A DNA stretch of 64,000 bases from Semisulcospira habei (taxonomy: Eukaryota > Mollusca > Gastropoda > Semisulcospiridae), in contig BTPG01000003.1 of the NCBI GenBank assembly GCA_036245525.1, positions 158,751,897 to 158,815,896 on the forward strand, written 5' to 3'. The stretch's first letter is position 1, and every line of letters begins with the position of its first letter. A program made the position numbers and the translations under genes. Below are positions 53,898 to 64,000 of the stretch, piece by piece. The notes beneath the pieces are model-generated. The model saw only the letters and a list, made by a program, of their open reading frames with translations, was not told the origin of the DNA and searched no databases.

Positions 53898-56469
53898 CAG
53901 AAGCAACTGAAAAGCCAAACGTTGCTGCAGGTTCCTTTTTGCCCCCAAACACACTGCCTCTTGACCCTGTGTCTGAGCGCCCACCAAACACACTGGACTC
54001 CACACCTGAATTTTTGCCAAACAGCCCCTCCGTCTTCACTGCAGAGTCCTGACTTCCAATGAGAGTAGCGATGCTTTTTCCAACGCCAAAGACTGATGTG
54101 CCTGGCTCAGTTTTCCTACCGCTTTTTACAAAGCTAAATGATGCTGTTGAAGAGAAGGGAGGTTGTCCTCCAAAGGCAGAAGCACTCGAGGTCTGTGTGG
54201 ATGACTTCGCACTGGAATCAGTTCTTTGAGGAGCACCAAACACGCTGGTAGATCCTGATGCTCCCTGACTGGCAGCCAAGGAGGTGGCACCACCAAAGAC
54301 AAACTTCCCAGACACTGGTGCCGCTGCAGGAAAAAGCAGCCCTTTGCCTCCCGAGTCAGATGTGGTGAATCCACTGGATGTGGAAGCATCCTTTGCAGCA
54401 CCAAATATTCCAGATGTGGTGGCAGTACCAGCAGCTGAAAGGAATGAGCTGCTCATGCTGAATGGGCCAGGTGCTAAGGGTTGCGCAACTGGTGTGGCAT
54501 CTTTCAAAGCACCAAATACAGCACCACTGCTAGTATGTGTTGTTCCAGTACTGCCTCCTGCTGTCAAGGAGAACACAGATGTGGGCAGACTAAAGACAGG
54601 CTGTGTGGTGCTGATGCCAAATCCACCAGGTGCAGTGCCAAAACCAGATGAAATGCCAAAGCCTGATGTCCCTTGTGAACTGGTGCCCGTGCTACTGGAA
54701 GACTGTGCTGTTCCAAACACAGATGATCCTGCTGGAAATCCTGTCTGGCTCAACCCTCCACTTCCAAATCCAGATGGTGTGCCACTCAATCCTGACTGTG
54801 TAGTCCCTCCGGTCCCAAATCCTGACTGTGTAGTCCCTCCTGTTCCAAATCCTGACTGTGTAGTCCCTCCAGTTCCAAAGCCTGACTGTGTAGTCCCTCC
54901 AGCCCCAAAGCCTGACTGTGTAATCCCTCCTGTGCCAAATCCTGACTGTGTAGTCCCTCCAGTTCCAAAGCCTGATTGTGTAGTACCTCCAGTTCCAAAG
55001 CCTGGCTGTGTAGTCCCTCCAGCCCCAAAGCCTGACTGTGTAGTCCCTCCAGTTCCAAATCCTGACTGTGTAGTCCCTCCAGTCCCAAATCCCAACTGTG
55101 TTGCCCCTCCTGTTCCAAATCCTGTCTGTGCTGCCCCTCCTGTTCCAAACCCTCCACTACTTGCAGAGCCAAAGACAGAGCTTCCAGTACCTTGTGAAGA
55201 TACAGCGCCAAACCCTTTACTTGATGTTATGCCTGTTTCAACCATAGATCTAAATGCATCAGTTCCAAAGGCTGGCACTGATGATGCTGGTCCAAATCCA
55301 GTGGAACCTGTTGTACTTGTTCCAAACCCAGTGATGCCTGTTGTACTGGTCCCAAACCCAGTGATGCTTGTTGTACTGGTCCCAAACAATGGTGTTCCAC
55401 TACCAAAGCCCGAAGAACGGGACGATACACCAGTTCCAAACCCTGCATTTTTGTTGGCACCAAACACAGATGATCCAGACCCAAAAGCTGGGGAGTTATT
55501 TGCTCCTGTTCTCAGCCCTTGCTGAGAGTTTCCAGAGGAGAAGCCACCTGATACCACAGATGTAGATCCTGATGAAGCAGAAGTGCCAAAAATACCAGAC
55601 CCAAAAGCCGGACTTCCTGTTCCTATAGTGCCAGTTCCAAAACTTGATGTTATGGTGCTTGAACCAAATACAGATGCCCCTGTGCTGACAGATCCAAATC
55701 CTGATATGCTAGTGCTACTAGGCCCAAAGGCAGGTGTTACAGTTCCTCCAGACCCAAATATGGATGTTGCTGTGTCAGTAGAACCAAATACAGTGGTTCC
55801 AGAGCTGTTGGATCTGAATCCACTTGTGCCTGTGCCAAAACCTGATGTTCCAGTGCCACCTGATCCAAAAACTGATGTTTCCTTGGTGATAGTTCCAAAT
55901 CCTGATGTGCCAGTGCTGGCAGACCCAAATCCTGCTGATGTAGTCCCAGATTCAAAGCCAGATGCTCCAGAACCAAACACTGATGTCCCAATGTTAGACT
56001 GAAAAACTGGCATTCCTGAGCTTCCAGCTCCAAACCCTGATGTTCCAGACATTCCAGCTGCAAATCCTGATGTTCCTGTACTCCCAGACCCAAATCCTGA
56101 TGTTCCGATGCTTCCAGACTCAAATCCTGATGTTCCAGTGCTTCCAGACCCAAATCCTGATGTTACAGTGCTTCTAGACCCAAATCCTGATGTTCCAGTG
56201 CTTCCTGGCCCAAATCCTGATGTCCCAGTGCTTCCAGACCCAAATCCTGATGATCCAGTGCTGCTGAAACCAAACCCTGATGTTCCAGTACTGCCAGCAC
56301 CAAATCCTGATGTTCCGGAACCAACGCCAACACCAAATACAGCTGATTCTGTACCAGTACTGGAAGTGCCAAAGACAGAGGATGAACCAAAGGGCTGCTG
56401 GCCAGACTGCTGTCCAAAGCCTGAGCCAAAGCCACCACTGCTGTTCATGCTGGCAATAAGTTGGTGTAC
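53898..56469 (-). CDS. MCM3AP: MCM3AP exon 1 of the coding region (giant FG-repeat domain)
   Basis: Coding starts at ATG 56448 (MNSSGGFGSGFGQQSG) and runs 2551 bases to donor TCTG|GTCAGT. Upstream the exon has 21 untranslated bases to an acceptor TTTTGTTTTTAAG|GTAC, so a non-coding first exon must exist further right. The 850 residues are almost wholly FG, GFG and SVFG repeats separated by S, T and G, resembling nucleoporins. In GANP this region tethers the protein at the nuclear pore. It is about two to three times the length of the equivalent human region. Two 30-base tandem arrays (residues about 38-138 and 434-553) account for part of the excess. The last 60 residues still carry VFG motifs. 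Confidence 0.92.
54787..55150. repeat. MCM3AP: Coding minisatellite, 30-bp unit, about twelve copies
   Basis: The unit CCTGACTGTGTAGTCCCTCC plus AGTTCCAAAT (plus strand) encodes the decapeptide GFGTGGTTQS on the minus strand. Copies vary mainly at the bases encoding the T/A before GG and at the last codon (TTQS, ITQS, TTQP, ATQL, AAQT). The unit length is a multiple of three, so copy-number change would keep the frame. Confidence 0.92.
56035..56335. repeat. MCM3AP: Coding minisatellite, 30-bp unit, about ten copies
   Basis: The unit AAATCCTGATGTTCCAGTGC plus TTCCAGACCC (plus strand) encodes GFGSGSTGTS-type decapeptides on the minus strand. It is more diverged than the second array, for example SRSTVTSGF and AAGMSGTSGF. 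Confidence 0.9.
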
Positions 56470-57402
56470 CTTAAAAACAAAATGAAACACATTTGACAAC
56501 ATTGATTAAAGAGGAACAGTACTCAACCTTGAATGTGATGAAGCATAAGAAAGGACAATTAGCTGGTATTTCCGATAATAAAGAGCTGAGATGACATGCT
56601 CAATGAGGGCTAGTGCGCAGTGACAAGTATTTGAATGACACGACGATGAATGTATAATAGAAAACTACCCACACACTTTCCCACAAATGCTGGTTAGATT
56701 AGGCATTAATACAACTAAACAAACAACAGTGCGCGCGACTACAGTGGAGGAGTAGCTAGCAGTGAGTATGTGTATGTGCACCTGTATGTGCATACATAGT
56801 ATGTTTCTGGCTGTTCGGTTTGGGGTTCATTCACGTCACAGAACTTAGTTTGAAGTCAGATGAAACCCAGTTTTCAATAACTGTTGGTCTGTAATTCACC
56901 ACCAGTCCTGTGTGCTAAATTGTAACCCATTCAGTCCGGAGAGACTTCAACAAGAGATCGAACAATCGATCCTGGTGGATAAAACGGTAGTAAGACTAAA
57001 GAGGCCCAAGCACGACCATCCACTTTTCTGTAATACTGTTTTGTACAGCAATAGGATCGACTTGAAAGCGTGATATTACAGACATAGGATGGTAAAGTGT
57101 ACAAATACTCGTGTTTGCAGGAGCGAAATTTATCGCATTTTGTACTTACAACACAAACGATATGTGGTCTTTCACAAATCGAAACACATTTGAGAAATTT
57201 CCGGTTGTTTGAATACAGTACAGGAGTGAATTGTTTTAACATTTAAAAGACAAAAATAAAACATATTAGAAATAGAAACTGTATACTTTTCAGGACTAAA
57301 ATACATTACAAAGATGTCGTGAAAATGGGATATCGTAATTTAATATTGTAGTAAAGAATCTGCAACGACTTCATTCGGATCTGCTGAACTGCTCTACCTA
57401 AA
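56470..57402. promoter_or_regulatory. Probable shared upstream region between MCM3AP and ST7
   Basis: The two genes are head to head, with their coding starts 955 bases apart. The GANP non-coding first exon (not located) and the ST7 5' UTR must both lie here, so a bidirectional promoter is likely. I could not identify a TATA box or initiator with confidence, and no coding feature is supported. Confidence 0.5.
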
Positions 57403-57553
57403 ATGGCGGGTTTCCTGTCCAGAACTTTTGACAGATTGAAGTCCTGGATTGCCTGGTCGTGGACTTATTTATGGGCAGTGTGGTTCATGCTGGTAGTCTT
57501 TGTCATTTACATTCTCCGAGGTCCTCTAAAGCTGAATGAAAACGTATCGTACG
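57403..57553 (+). CDS. ST7: ST7-family protein, first coding exon
   Basis: ATG 57403 in strong context (AAAATGG) opens 50 codons ending at donor TACG|GTAAGTATT (phase 1). The peptide contains LKSWIAWSWTYLWAVWF, LVVFVIYILRGPLKLNENVS, close to the human ST7/ST7L N-terminus (WSWTYLWTVWF...VYILRVPLKINDN). One hydrophobic membrane segment covers about residues 18-38. ST7 proteins are multi-pass membrane proteins; their biochemical role is poorly defined (established knowledge). I could not find the next exon (expected to begin near SMFLNTLTPKFY) up to 64000, so it is beyond the window or I missed it. Confidence 0.88.
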
Positions 57554-58097
57554 GTAAGTATTCATTCTCCTGAAGAGTGCATAGTTTGTTGTCCTTTCAT
57601 GCCGACTTCAACTCTCTCTAGCAGACGGTCCGCTGCCGGTTTCTCCCCATTAATTTTTCACACGGCTGATTTAAACACAATGATCAGAAGTAGTACTAAT
57701 CGCAGTCGAAAAATCCGACTCAAATCCAAAACAGTATAGCGTTTCACGGAATCCAGACCAAAATAGTGAGTGAAAAGTGTGAAAACAGCAAAGAAAATTC
57801 CAGTGAGGAATAATAAAATATATAAATAATAAATATATAAATAATATAAATAATAAATAAAAACTGTCACATCCGGGGATGCAGTTATACATTTTTATGG
57901 ACAGGTCAGATTTGTGGTGTAAGTATAACATGACTTTACAACATAAATTTAAAGTGGGTTTTGTCATGTTTTGGTTTTCACAAAATAAAATTGACAGCTT
58001 TATGTTTAAACTTCCAGTTTTATGTTTAGTGACATTCACAGTGATTGAATGTGGCAGTGGTCAAGTGCTTGTTGAGAGATGGTGAGTAACATAGTTA

Positions 58098-58163
58098 ACC
58101 CCCTTGCACATGCAGGCACTGGTATCTATAGATACCAGTGGTTGCATGCACCAGGGGGTTGAT
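58098..58163. repeat. Palindrome P3
   Basis: AACCCCCTTGCACATGCAGG pairs with TTGCATGCACCAGGGGGTT, and the centre CACTGGTATCTATAGATACCAGTG is a perfect palindrome. There is a single copy in this window. Confidence 0.75.
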
Positions 58164-58259
58164 GGTGGGATAGGGTGAGAACTGATTTTTTTTGCAGTGA
58201 TCCAATCAAAAAAGGAAGTGTTTCATGAGCTGTCACTATGTGCACACAGAAGAATTAGG

Positions 58260-58262
<3 letters not shown>

Positions 58263-58338
<76 letters not shown>

Positions 58339-58366
58339 AGGGGAGGGGGGGGGGGGGGGGGGGGAG
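58263..58366. repeat. GT microsatellite and poly-G tract
   Basis: An almost uninterrupted GT run from about 58265 to 58335 is followed by GAGGGGAGG and then about 21 consecutive G. Such runs are prone to assembly and length error. Confidence 0.95.
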
Positions 58367-59070
58367 CCTGCGTTTGAAAAGATGCAAATATAAAGTGTAG
58401 GTAACGTTGACCTCAGGGCTGGACTGAAATCATGCAAGAGTGTAGTTTAACACAGTGATCATTGAATCGCAGATCTGTGCCTCATCAGGTTCTGGTTGGT
58501 TCAGTAAAACTATTGTCTGTTATCGGAACTCAAGCAAAAAACATGATCTAATCAACAGATCATGTGTTTATTCAGTGCTGGAAGAAAAGGATAAAAGATC
58601 AAATAAAAGAACAGTCACTGTGACAGTCTCTGCCTTTGCTAAACAGCAGTGGGTTACAATAGCTGAACCTGTCTTTTCCTCACCGCTTTTGACCGTGTTC
58701 AGCTGGTGTTTCAAACATTTTCATGTTGATCGACTAAATAGAAAATAGTCATCTTTCCTGCCCGACATACTATTTTATTAGCAATGCCATACACATTTCA
58801 TCATAAAAACGAACGACACTTTTTCCTTATATAACAGCAAACACATACCTCCAACTACTCCAAGAAAAACTGTACAGGCTGATTTTTCTGCATAAAAGAA
58901 ATGCAGGTTTCCTGCATAAGTGCAACCCCTGTGCAAGGGGCATCTATAAAACCATAAGAACACCTGCAGATGTGGAGGCTCTGAAGATTCTTTGCCTTTT
59001 GTTGTCCCTATTTGTATATTTTTTTCTGTGGATTGATGGGATTATTTAATGTTCAATTTGCCCTACTTTA

Positions 59071-59195
59071 ACTCTTTAACTCCCAGAACTAAATGACTTC
59101 CATTCTATAGAATGGAAGTCAATAAGTTTTGTGAGTTTGAGAGTTTAAACAAAGACATAATTTTGCACATCCATTGTGAGTTAAGGGGTTAAAGT
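59071..59195. repeat. Palindrome P4
   Basis: TGACTTCCATTCTATAGAATGGAAGTCA is a perfect 28-base palindrome (centre 59106). Outer arms TAACTCTTTAACTCC and GTGAGTTAAGGGGTTAAAG are also complementary, though with gaps. Confidence 0.75.
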
Positions 59196-59559
59196 GACAC
59201 CTCAGTAATTTGCCAGCCAATAACATCACTGTCTACATCATTAACTGATCCAGTGATTGAATCACCAGAAACAGGATTTCCTTGTTCGTGATTACTACTT
59301 CAGGTTTCAAGTTTGATTTTCTCATCATTGTAGTAAACCATGGCAAATGTAGTGTCGGTAGCATTATTCATCTGAGGAACACAGACAAAACAGGCAAGGA
59401 GCATCCCTCCACATCTGCTGGGGCTCATTATGTTCTTTGCCTGTTGCATTTGGATGATGTTTACATTCACAGGGTTCATTCTGAGAACTTATGCACCTGG
59501 GTCATAGAACCGCAGAGTACAAATCCAATGGAGCATTATGTGACATCCAAGTGTGGCAC

Positions 59560-61531
59560 ACCACCACAAGGACTGGCTGTCGGCACAGACCTTGAAGAAG
59601 ATAGAAGCGAGGAAGCAGAAGAAAGCAGCGGTCAACAACAGTCGCACGAGAGCAGCCAAAGTAAGGGCACAGGGGGAATACTCGGAAGCCAACCGCGAGG
59701 TGAAGAGGAGTATCAGGGCAGACAAGAGGGCCTACACAGAAAGCCTGGCAGCAGAGGCACAAAAGGCAGCAGGCAGCGGCAACATGAAACAGCTCTACGA
59801 CATTACCAGAAGATTGTCGGGTAAGTATGGCCATACAGAAAGACCAGTAAAAGACAAAGAAGGCAAGCCTATTGCAGACAGAGCAGACCAACTCGACAGA
59901 TGGGCCGAGTATTTTGAAGAGTTACTGAACAGACCTAGCCCACCCGACCCCCCCGACATCCAGCCGGCAGAGACCGACCTACCCATCAGCTGTGACAGAC
60001 CCAGCCGGGAAGAGATCAGAAAAGCAGTGGCATTTTTGAAGAATGGCAAAGCAGCAGGGCCAGATGGCATCCCAGCGGAGTCTCTGAAAGCAGACCTAGA
60101 GACAACAGTTGAGATGCTGTACCCACTGTTTGGAAAGATCTGGGAAGAGGAGGTGATGCCGGCTGACTGGAAGGAGGGGTACCTAATCAAGCTTCCCAAG
60201 AAAGGCGACCTCAGCAAGTGTTCCAACTACAGAGGAATCACCTTGCTGTCAGTACCAGGAAAGGTCTTCAACAGGATCATCCTAGAAAGAATGAAGAGCT
60301 CCGTTGACCCCCAGCTGAGAGACCAGCAAGCAGGATTCAGGAAGAACCGATCATGTACAGACCAGATCGCCACTCTCCGCATCATCGTGGAACAGTCTCT
60401 GGAGTGGAGCTCCCCGCTGTACGTCAACTTTGTGGATTATGAGAAAGCATTTGACAGCGTGGACCGAGAGACTCTGTGGAAACTCCTACGACACTACGGT
60501 GTACCCACAAAGCTCGTCCGCCTGATCAAGAGCAGCTATGATGGCATGACATGTCGCGTGATCCACGAAGGGCAGTTCACCAGAGAGCTCCAGGTCAGAA
60601 CTGGTGTCAGGCAGGGGTGTCTGCTGTCTCCGTTCCTCTTCCTACTGGCCATAGACTGGGTCATGAAGATGACCACAGAGCACAGACGAAGTGGAATACA
60701 GTGGACACTGTGGACACAGCTTGACGACCTCGATTTTGCAGACGACTTGGCATTACTGTCCCACACTCATCAACAAATGCAGGACAAGACCACGAGGCTT
60801 GCTGACATCTCGTCCCAAGTGGGCCTCACCATTCACAAACAGAAAACAAAGACAATGAGGCTGAACGCAACCAGGGAAGAACCAGTCTTGCTTGCTGGCA
60901 CCCCGTTGGAGGAGGTGGAGTCCTTCACCTATCTCGGGAGCATCATAGACAAAAAAGGCGGCACTGATGCAGATGTCAGAGCACGAATCGGTAAAGCCAG
61001 AGCAGCCTTTCTCCAGTTGAAAAAAGTGTGGAGTTCCAGAGAGCTGTCACAACACACCAAAGTCCGGATTTTCAACTCCAATGTAAAAGCAGTTCTCCTA
61101 TATGGAGCAGAGACATGGAGATTGACAAAAACCACAGTCAACAGAGTACAGACCTTCATGAACAGTTGCCTTAGAAGAATTTTGAAAATCCACTGGCCAG
61201 AGAAGATCAGCAACGTCAGACTCTGGGAGAGAACAGAGCAGATAACAGCAGAGAATGAAATTGGGCGAAGAAGATGGGGATGGATCGGTCACAGTCTGAG
61301 AAAGCCAGCTTCCAGTATCACTAGGCAGGCATTGTCATGGAACCCCCAGGGAAAGAGGAAAAGAGGTAGGCCGAGAAACTCCTGGCGTCGAGACCTCCAA
61401 GCAGACATCAAGAGACTGGGAACCACCTGGAGTAGAATCGAAGGAGAAGCACAGGACAGGAGTTGCTGGAGGTCTCTCGTCGACGGCCTATACCCGGGTA
61501 GGGGTGACAGGCGTAAGTAAGTAAGTAAAGT
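59560..61531 (+). mobile_element. RTE-like LINE family A, copy A4 (5'-truncated, open RT frame)
   Basis: Flanked by a perfect 11-bp duplication, AAGTGTGGCAC (59549-59559 and 61532-61542). The reading frame is open from 59553 to 61520 and carries the whole RT: FLKNGKAAGPDGIPAESLKA, LIKLPKKGDLSKCSNYRGIT, VDYEKAFDSVDRETLW, GVRQGCLLSPFLFLLA, LDFADDLALLS and the C-terminal WGWIGHSLRKPASSITRQAL. It ends in a GTAA tail. It lacks the endonuclease, so it cannot move by itself, but the RT domain has no visible lesion. It is very similar to A3, suggesting recent activity of the family. It lies in the probable ST7 intron. Confidence 0.92.
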
Positions 61532-61654
61532 AAGTGTGGCACGTCACTCCTCAGCTGCCGAAATATCGAAAAAGGGTGTGTGTGTGTGTGGGGAGGGGGG
61601 GGGGGCCTGAGAGAAAACTGAGTGGAACTCTCTTGGCTTGACTTCGCGAACGAA

Positions 61655-64000
61655 GATTCTATAGGGGTTGTCCACGACGTCTGCAGGCATGCTCGTGACT
61701 GTGGAGGCCAATCCGGGACAGACAGGTTCGACCGCAGTGGCTGCAGATGGAGGTCTGGCCAGGGTTCTGAGTTACGGCATCTCTGTTTTTTCTCCTGAGC
61801 TGCTTGTCTTTAAGGCCACCTCTGCGAGAGTCCTCAAAGGAGACAGCTGCCTTGTAGTTGTAAATGGTGGAGTGCCAGGTGTCACGGTCCGCAGCAAGTG
61901 AAGACCACTGGCGGTGGTCGATTTGGCAGGCACTAAGTGACTTCTTGAGACAGTCTTTGTATCTCTTCTTTGGTGCCCCTCTGACTCTGTGTCCAGTGGT
62001 GAGCTCGCCGAACAGGGTGATCTTGGGTAGGCGATGATCCTCCATCCTGGAGACGTGCCCAGCCCAGTGGAGCTGTGTCCGCAGCAGCAAAGCCTCGATG
62101 CTCACAGTTTCTGCCTGTTCAAGGACCTCGACGTTTGTGACATAGTCACTCCAGTGAATGCCACGGATTGTACGCAGGCAGCGCTGGTGGAAGCGTTCGA
62201 AGAGTCGTAGTTGGATGCGGTAGAGGGCCCAGGATTCGGAACCATACAGCAGGGTGGTGAGGACAACAGCTCTGTACATGCTGATCTTGGTGCCTGTTTT
62301 CAGCTGTTGATTGTGCCACACCTGCTTGTATAGACGCCCAAAAGCGCTGTTTGCTTTTGCCAGCTTGCTGTCCAGCTCCTTGTCCAGCTTGGCGTCTGAC
62401 GTGATGATGCAGCCAAGGTAGGTAAAGTGGTGCACTGACTTCAGTTCAGACTCGCCAATGGTGATTTGGGGAGGGCGATGCTCTACCTTAGGTGCCGGCT
62501 GATGGAGAACCTCTGTCTTTTTCAGACTGACCATGAGTCAAAAGAGCTGGGCAGCGTCTGCGAAGCAGGATGTGATGCGCTGCAGGGCTCTCTCTGTGTG
62601 TGCAACGAGGGCAGCGTCGTCAGCAAAGAGCAGCTCACGAATCAGTTGGTCTAGGGTTTTGGTGTGGGCCTGCAGTCGTCTGAGGTTGAACAGGCTGCCA
62701 TCGAGACGATACCTGATGTACACTGCATTGTCATCGTCGAGGTCCACTGTGGCCTGCTTCAACATCATGCTAAAAAAGATGGTGAAGACGGTCGGTGCCA
62801 GCACACAGCCCTGCTTCACACCGTTGAGAATGGGGAATGGTTCTGAGAGGTCATTGTTGAGTCTGACCTGGCCTTGCTGGTCCTCGTGTAGCTGGAACTT
62901 TGGGGGACAGCCAAGTCGCTCCAGGATCTGCCACATGCCTTGCCTGCTCACAGTGTCGAACGCTTTTGTTAGGTCGACAAATGTTACGTACAGCCCTTTG
63001 TTCTGCTCGCGGCACTTCTTCTGAAGCTGTCTCAGCACAAAGACCATGTCGGTGGCGCTCCTGTTGGCTCTGAAGCCACACTGGCCCTCTGGGAGGTGGT
63101 CTTCTGCAATGGCAGGTACCAGCCGATTCAGGAGCAGCCTTGCGAGAATTTTCCCGGCAATGGACAGCAGGGTAATTCCACGGTAGTTGGAGCAGGCAGA
63201 CTTCTCTCCTTTGTTCTTGTACGGGGTGATGACGACTGCATCGCGGAGATCCTTTGGTAGTGTTCCTTCCTCCCAGCAGCAGAGAAAGAGGTCATGGAGC
63301 TTGTTGTGCAGTGCTGGGCCTCCATGTTTCCAGATCTCTGGTGGGATTCCGTCAATGCCTGCTGCTTTGCCACTCATGAGCTGGTGGATGGCTGTGAGGA
63401 TCTCTTCAGCAGTGGGCGGTTCGTCCAATTCAACCTTTACTGGGAGGTGTGGAATTAGGAGGATGACTGCTTCTTGAACAGTGCGCTCAGCGCTGAAGAG
63501 GTCCTGAAAGTATTCCGACCAGCGGTTCAAGATGGAGTCAGCACAAAGCTGGGTCCTCTATGCGAGTCTGGTCCACCACTCATTCTGGAGATCTCTGAGC
63601 TTGCGCTGGAGACTGCTGCAGACGAGGCGGAAGGCAGACTTTTTCACAAGGCAGGAAGGCTGGGCTAGGTGGGCCTGATGGGCGGCTTTTTTTTTTTGCT
63701 AAGAGTTCCTGGATCTCTACGTCGTTTTCATCAAACCAGTCTTTGTTCCTCTTTCTAGCGAAGCCCAAGACTTCTGCAGAGGATTTTGCGACAGCAGTTT
63801 TCAGCTGTTCCCAGAGTGTTTCAGGGGAGGAGTCTGCTGGGTCAGCTGTGTCTGTGAGCCTGCGCTGTAAATCTGTCTGAAAGGCAGCTTTTACGTCATC
63901 ATGCTGAAGGCTGGCAATATCAAGCTTTTTTTTAGGGGCCCCCCCTCCTTTCTTGGGTTTTGGCTTGAAGTGGAGCCTGAGTTTGCAGTGGACAAGGCGG
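61655..64000 (-). pseudogene. Non-LTR retrotransposon family D (3' part, runs off right edge)
   Basis: Minus-strand pieces are GFARKRNKDWFDENDVEIQE (63768), then RT from 63530: LMSGKAAGIDGIPPEIWKHG, NYRGITLLSIAGKILARLLL, VTFVDLTKAFDTVSRQGMW, ILNGVKQGCVLAPTVFTIF and ELLFADDAALVAHT. One in-frame TGA (about 62537) separates AAQLF from LMVSLKKTEVLH. The C-terminal frame 62534-61659 has TYLGCIITSDAKLDKELDSK and LHWAGHVSRMED and ends in a zinc finger, CSHCGRTCLSRIGLHSHEHAC (C-x2-C-x12-H-x3-C). A frameshift near 63670 precedes the RT. The endonuclease should lie beyond 64000. Clade not assigned. Confidence 0.85.

Larger units (their letters stand above)
310..56469 (-). other. MCM3AP: MCM3AP/GANP (Sac3-family) gene, 5' eight coding exons
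   Basis: GANP is the scaffold of the animal TREX-2 complex, which couples transcription and mRNA export at the nuclear pore. I chain eight exons on this strand: 56448-53898, 53519-53436, 52904-52848, 52474-52272, 12934-12775, 11533-11267, 6734-6592 and 381-310. All introns begin GT and end AG. Exon-end phases run 1,1,1,0,1,1,0,0 and match at every junction, giving 3537 coding nt (1179 codons) without a stop. Domain order fits the family: FG-rich N-terminus, RRM, basic linker, then the Sac3/GANP start with VGTCSDMCPEKER and AVKEYSRSSADQ. Introns 4-7 are about 39.3, 1.2, 4.5 and 6.2 kb and full of transposons. The rest of the Sac3 domain and the C-terminal GANP region must lie beyond the left edge. 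A small missed exon cannot be excluded but is not needed by phase. Confidence 0.93.
57554..59559. other. Probable ST7 intron 1, left part
   Basis: No exon recognised. It contains AT-rich repeats (57808-57862, ATAAATAAT units), two palindromes (58098-58163 and 59071-59195), a GT microsatellite and a poly-G tract. An odd peptide-like frame at 57879-58085 has no recognised similarity. Confidence 0.5.

Noticed and set aside
54284..55525. 413-codon plus-strand open frame, Pro/Val/Asn/Pro repeat protein
   Set aside because: It is the exact antisense of the GANP FG-repeat exon. The 30-bp periodicity keeps all frames in step and avoids stops, so the openness is explained by the sense repeats.
56931..57242. 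103-codon minus-strand frame upstream of GANP
   Set aside because: No similarity to GANP or other proteins and no splice arrangement linking it to exon 1. Probably promoter or 5' UTR sequence.
57879..58085. Candidate second exon of ST7 in the first 600 bases after exon 1
   Set aside because: The peptide has hydrophobic segments but does not resemble the expected ST7 sequence after the first membrane helix, and no phase-compatible splice pair stood out.

Overview
This is a window of animal nuclear DNA. It holds spliced genes with GT–AG introns, several non-LTR and tyrosine-recombinase retrotransposons, SINE-like insertions, foldback repeats and microsatellites, and no bacterial gene organisation. 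The repeat mix (DIRS elements with inverted ends, RNase H-bearing I/Nimb-type LINEs, RTE-like LINEs, an L1/Tx1-like LINE) suggests a marine invertebrate, most likely a mollusc. That assignment is inference; nothing seen here fixes the species.

Two host genes are recognised. On the minus strand, eight coding exons of the MCM3AP/GANP (metazoan Sac3) gene run from 56448 down to 310 and continue past the left edge. They are (5' to 3') 56448-53898, 53519-53436, 52904-52848, 52474-52272, 12934-12775, 11533-11267, 6734-6592 and 381-310. Every junction has GT/AG ends and matching phase, giving 1179 continuous codons: a very long FG-repeat domain, the RRM, a linker, and the start of the Sac3/GANP domain. 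On the plus strand, head-to-head with it, is the first coding exon of an ST7-family membrane protein (57403-57553), whose later exons lie outside the window or were not found.

Almost everything else is transposon-derived DNA inside GANP introns. Intron 4 alone is about 39.3 kb (12935-52271). Four DIRS-type elements (889-6569, 8364-9895, 14730-30129, 45941-51561) have inverted terminal repeats and the internal complementary region typical of DIRS-1, and all lie in the same orientation as the gene. Two retain only the tyrosine recombinase. LINEs are nested in them: a 6-kb Nimb/I-type LINE (15647-21619, perfect 12-bp target duplication) and an RTE-like LINE copy (22956-25153, 15-bp duplication) inside the large DIRS, and another copy plus a fused partial copy (46728-50781, 10-bp duplication) inside the fourth.

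Further right in intron 4 are an RTE relic carrying three SINE-like insertions (30795-33025), a LINE split by another LINE (33280-35135), an L1/Tx1 ORF1 (36198-37254), an RTE-like LINE (38548-41808) and an internally deleted L1/Tx1-like LINE (about 42400-45930). Beyond ST7 exon 1 lie one intact-looking 655-codon RT reading frame (59553-61520) and a further LINE running off the right edge.

A tandemly repeated composite element with conserved CCCTTGACCTTT segments and GGCTCAC...GTGAGCC ends forms the background into which many elements inserted, and several short palindromic families are scattered through the introns. The target duplications and interrupted reading frames allow the order of several insertions to be reconstructed.
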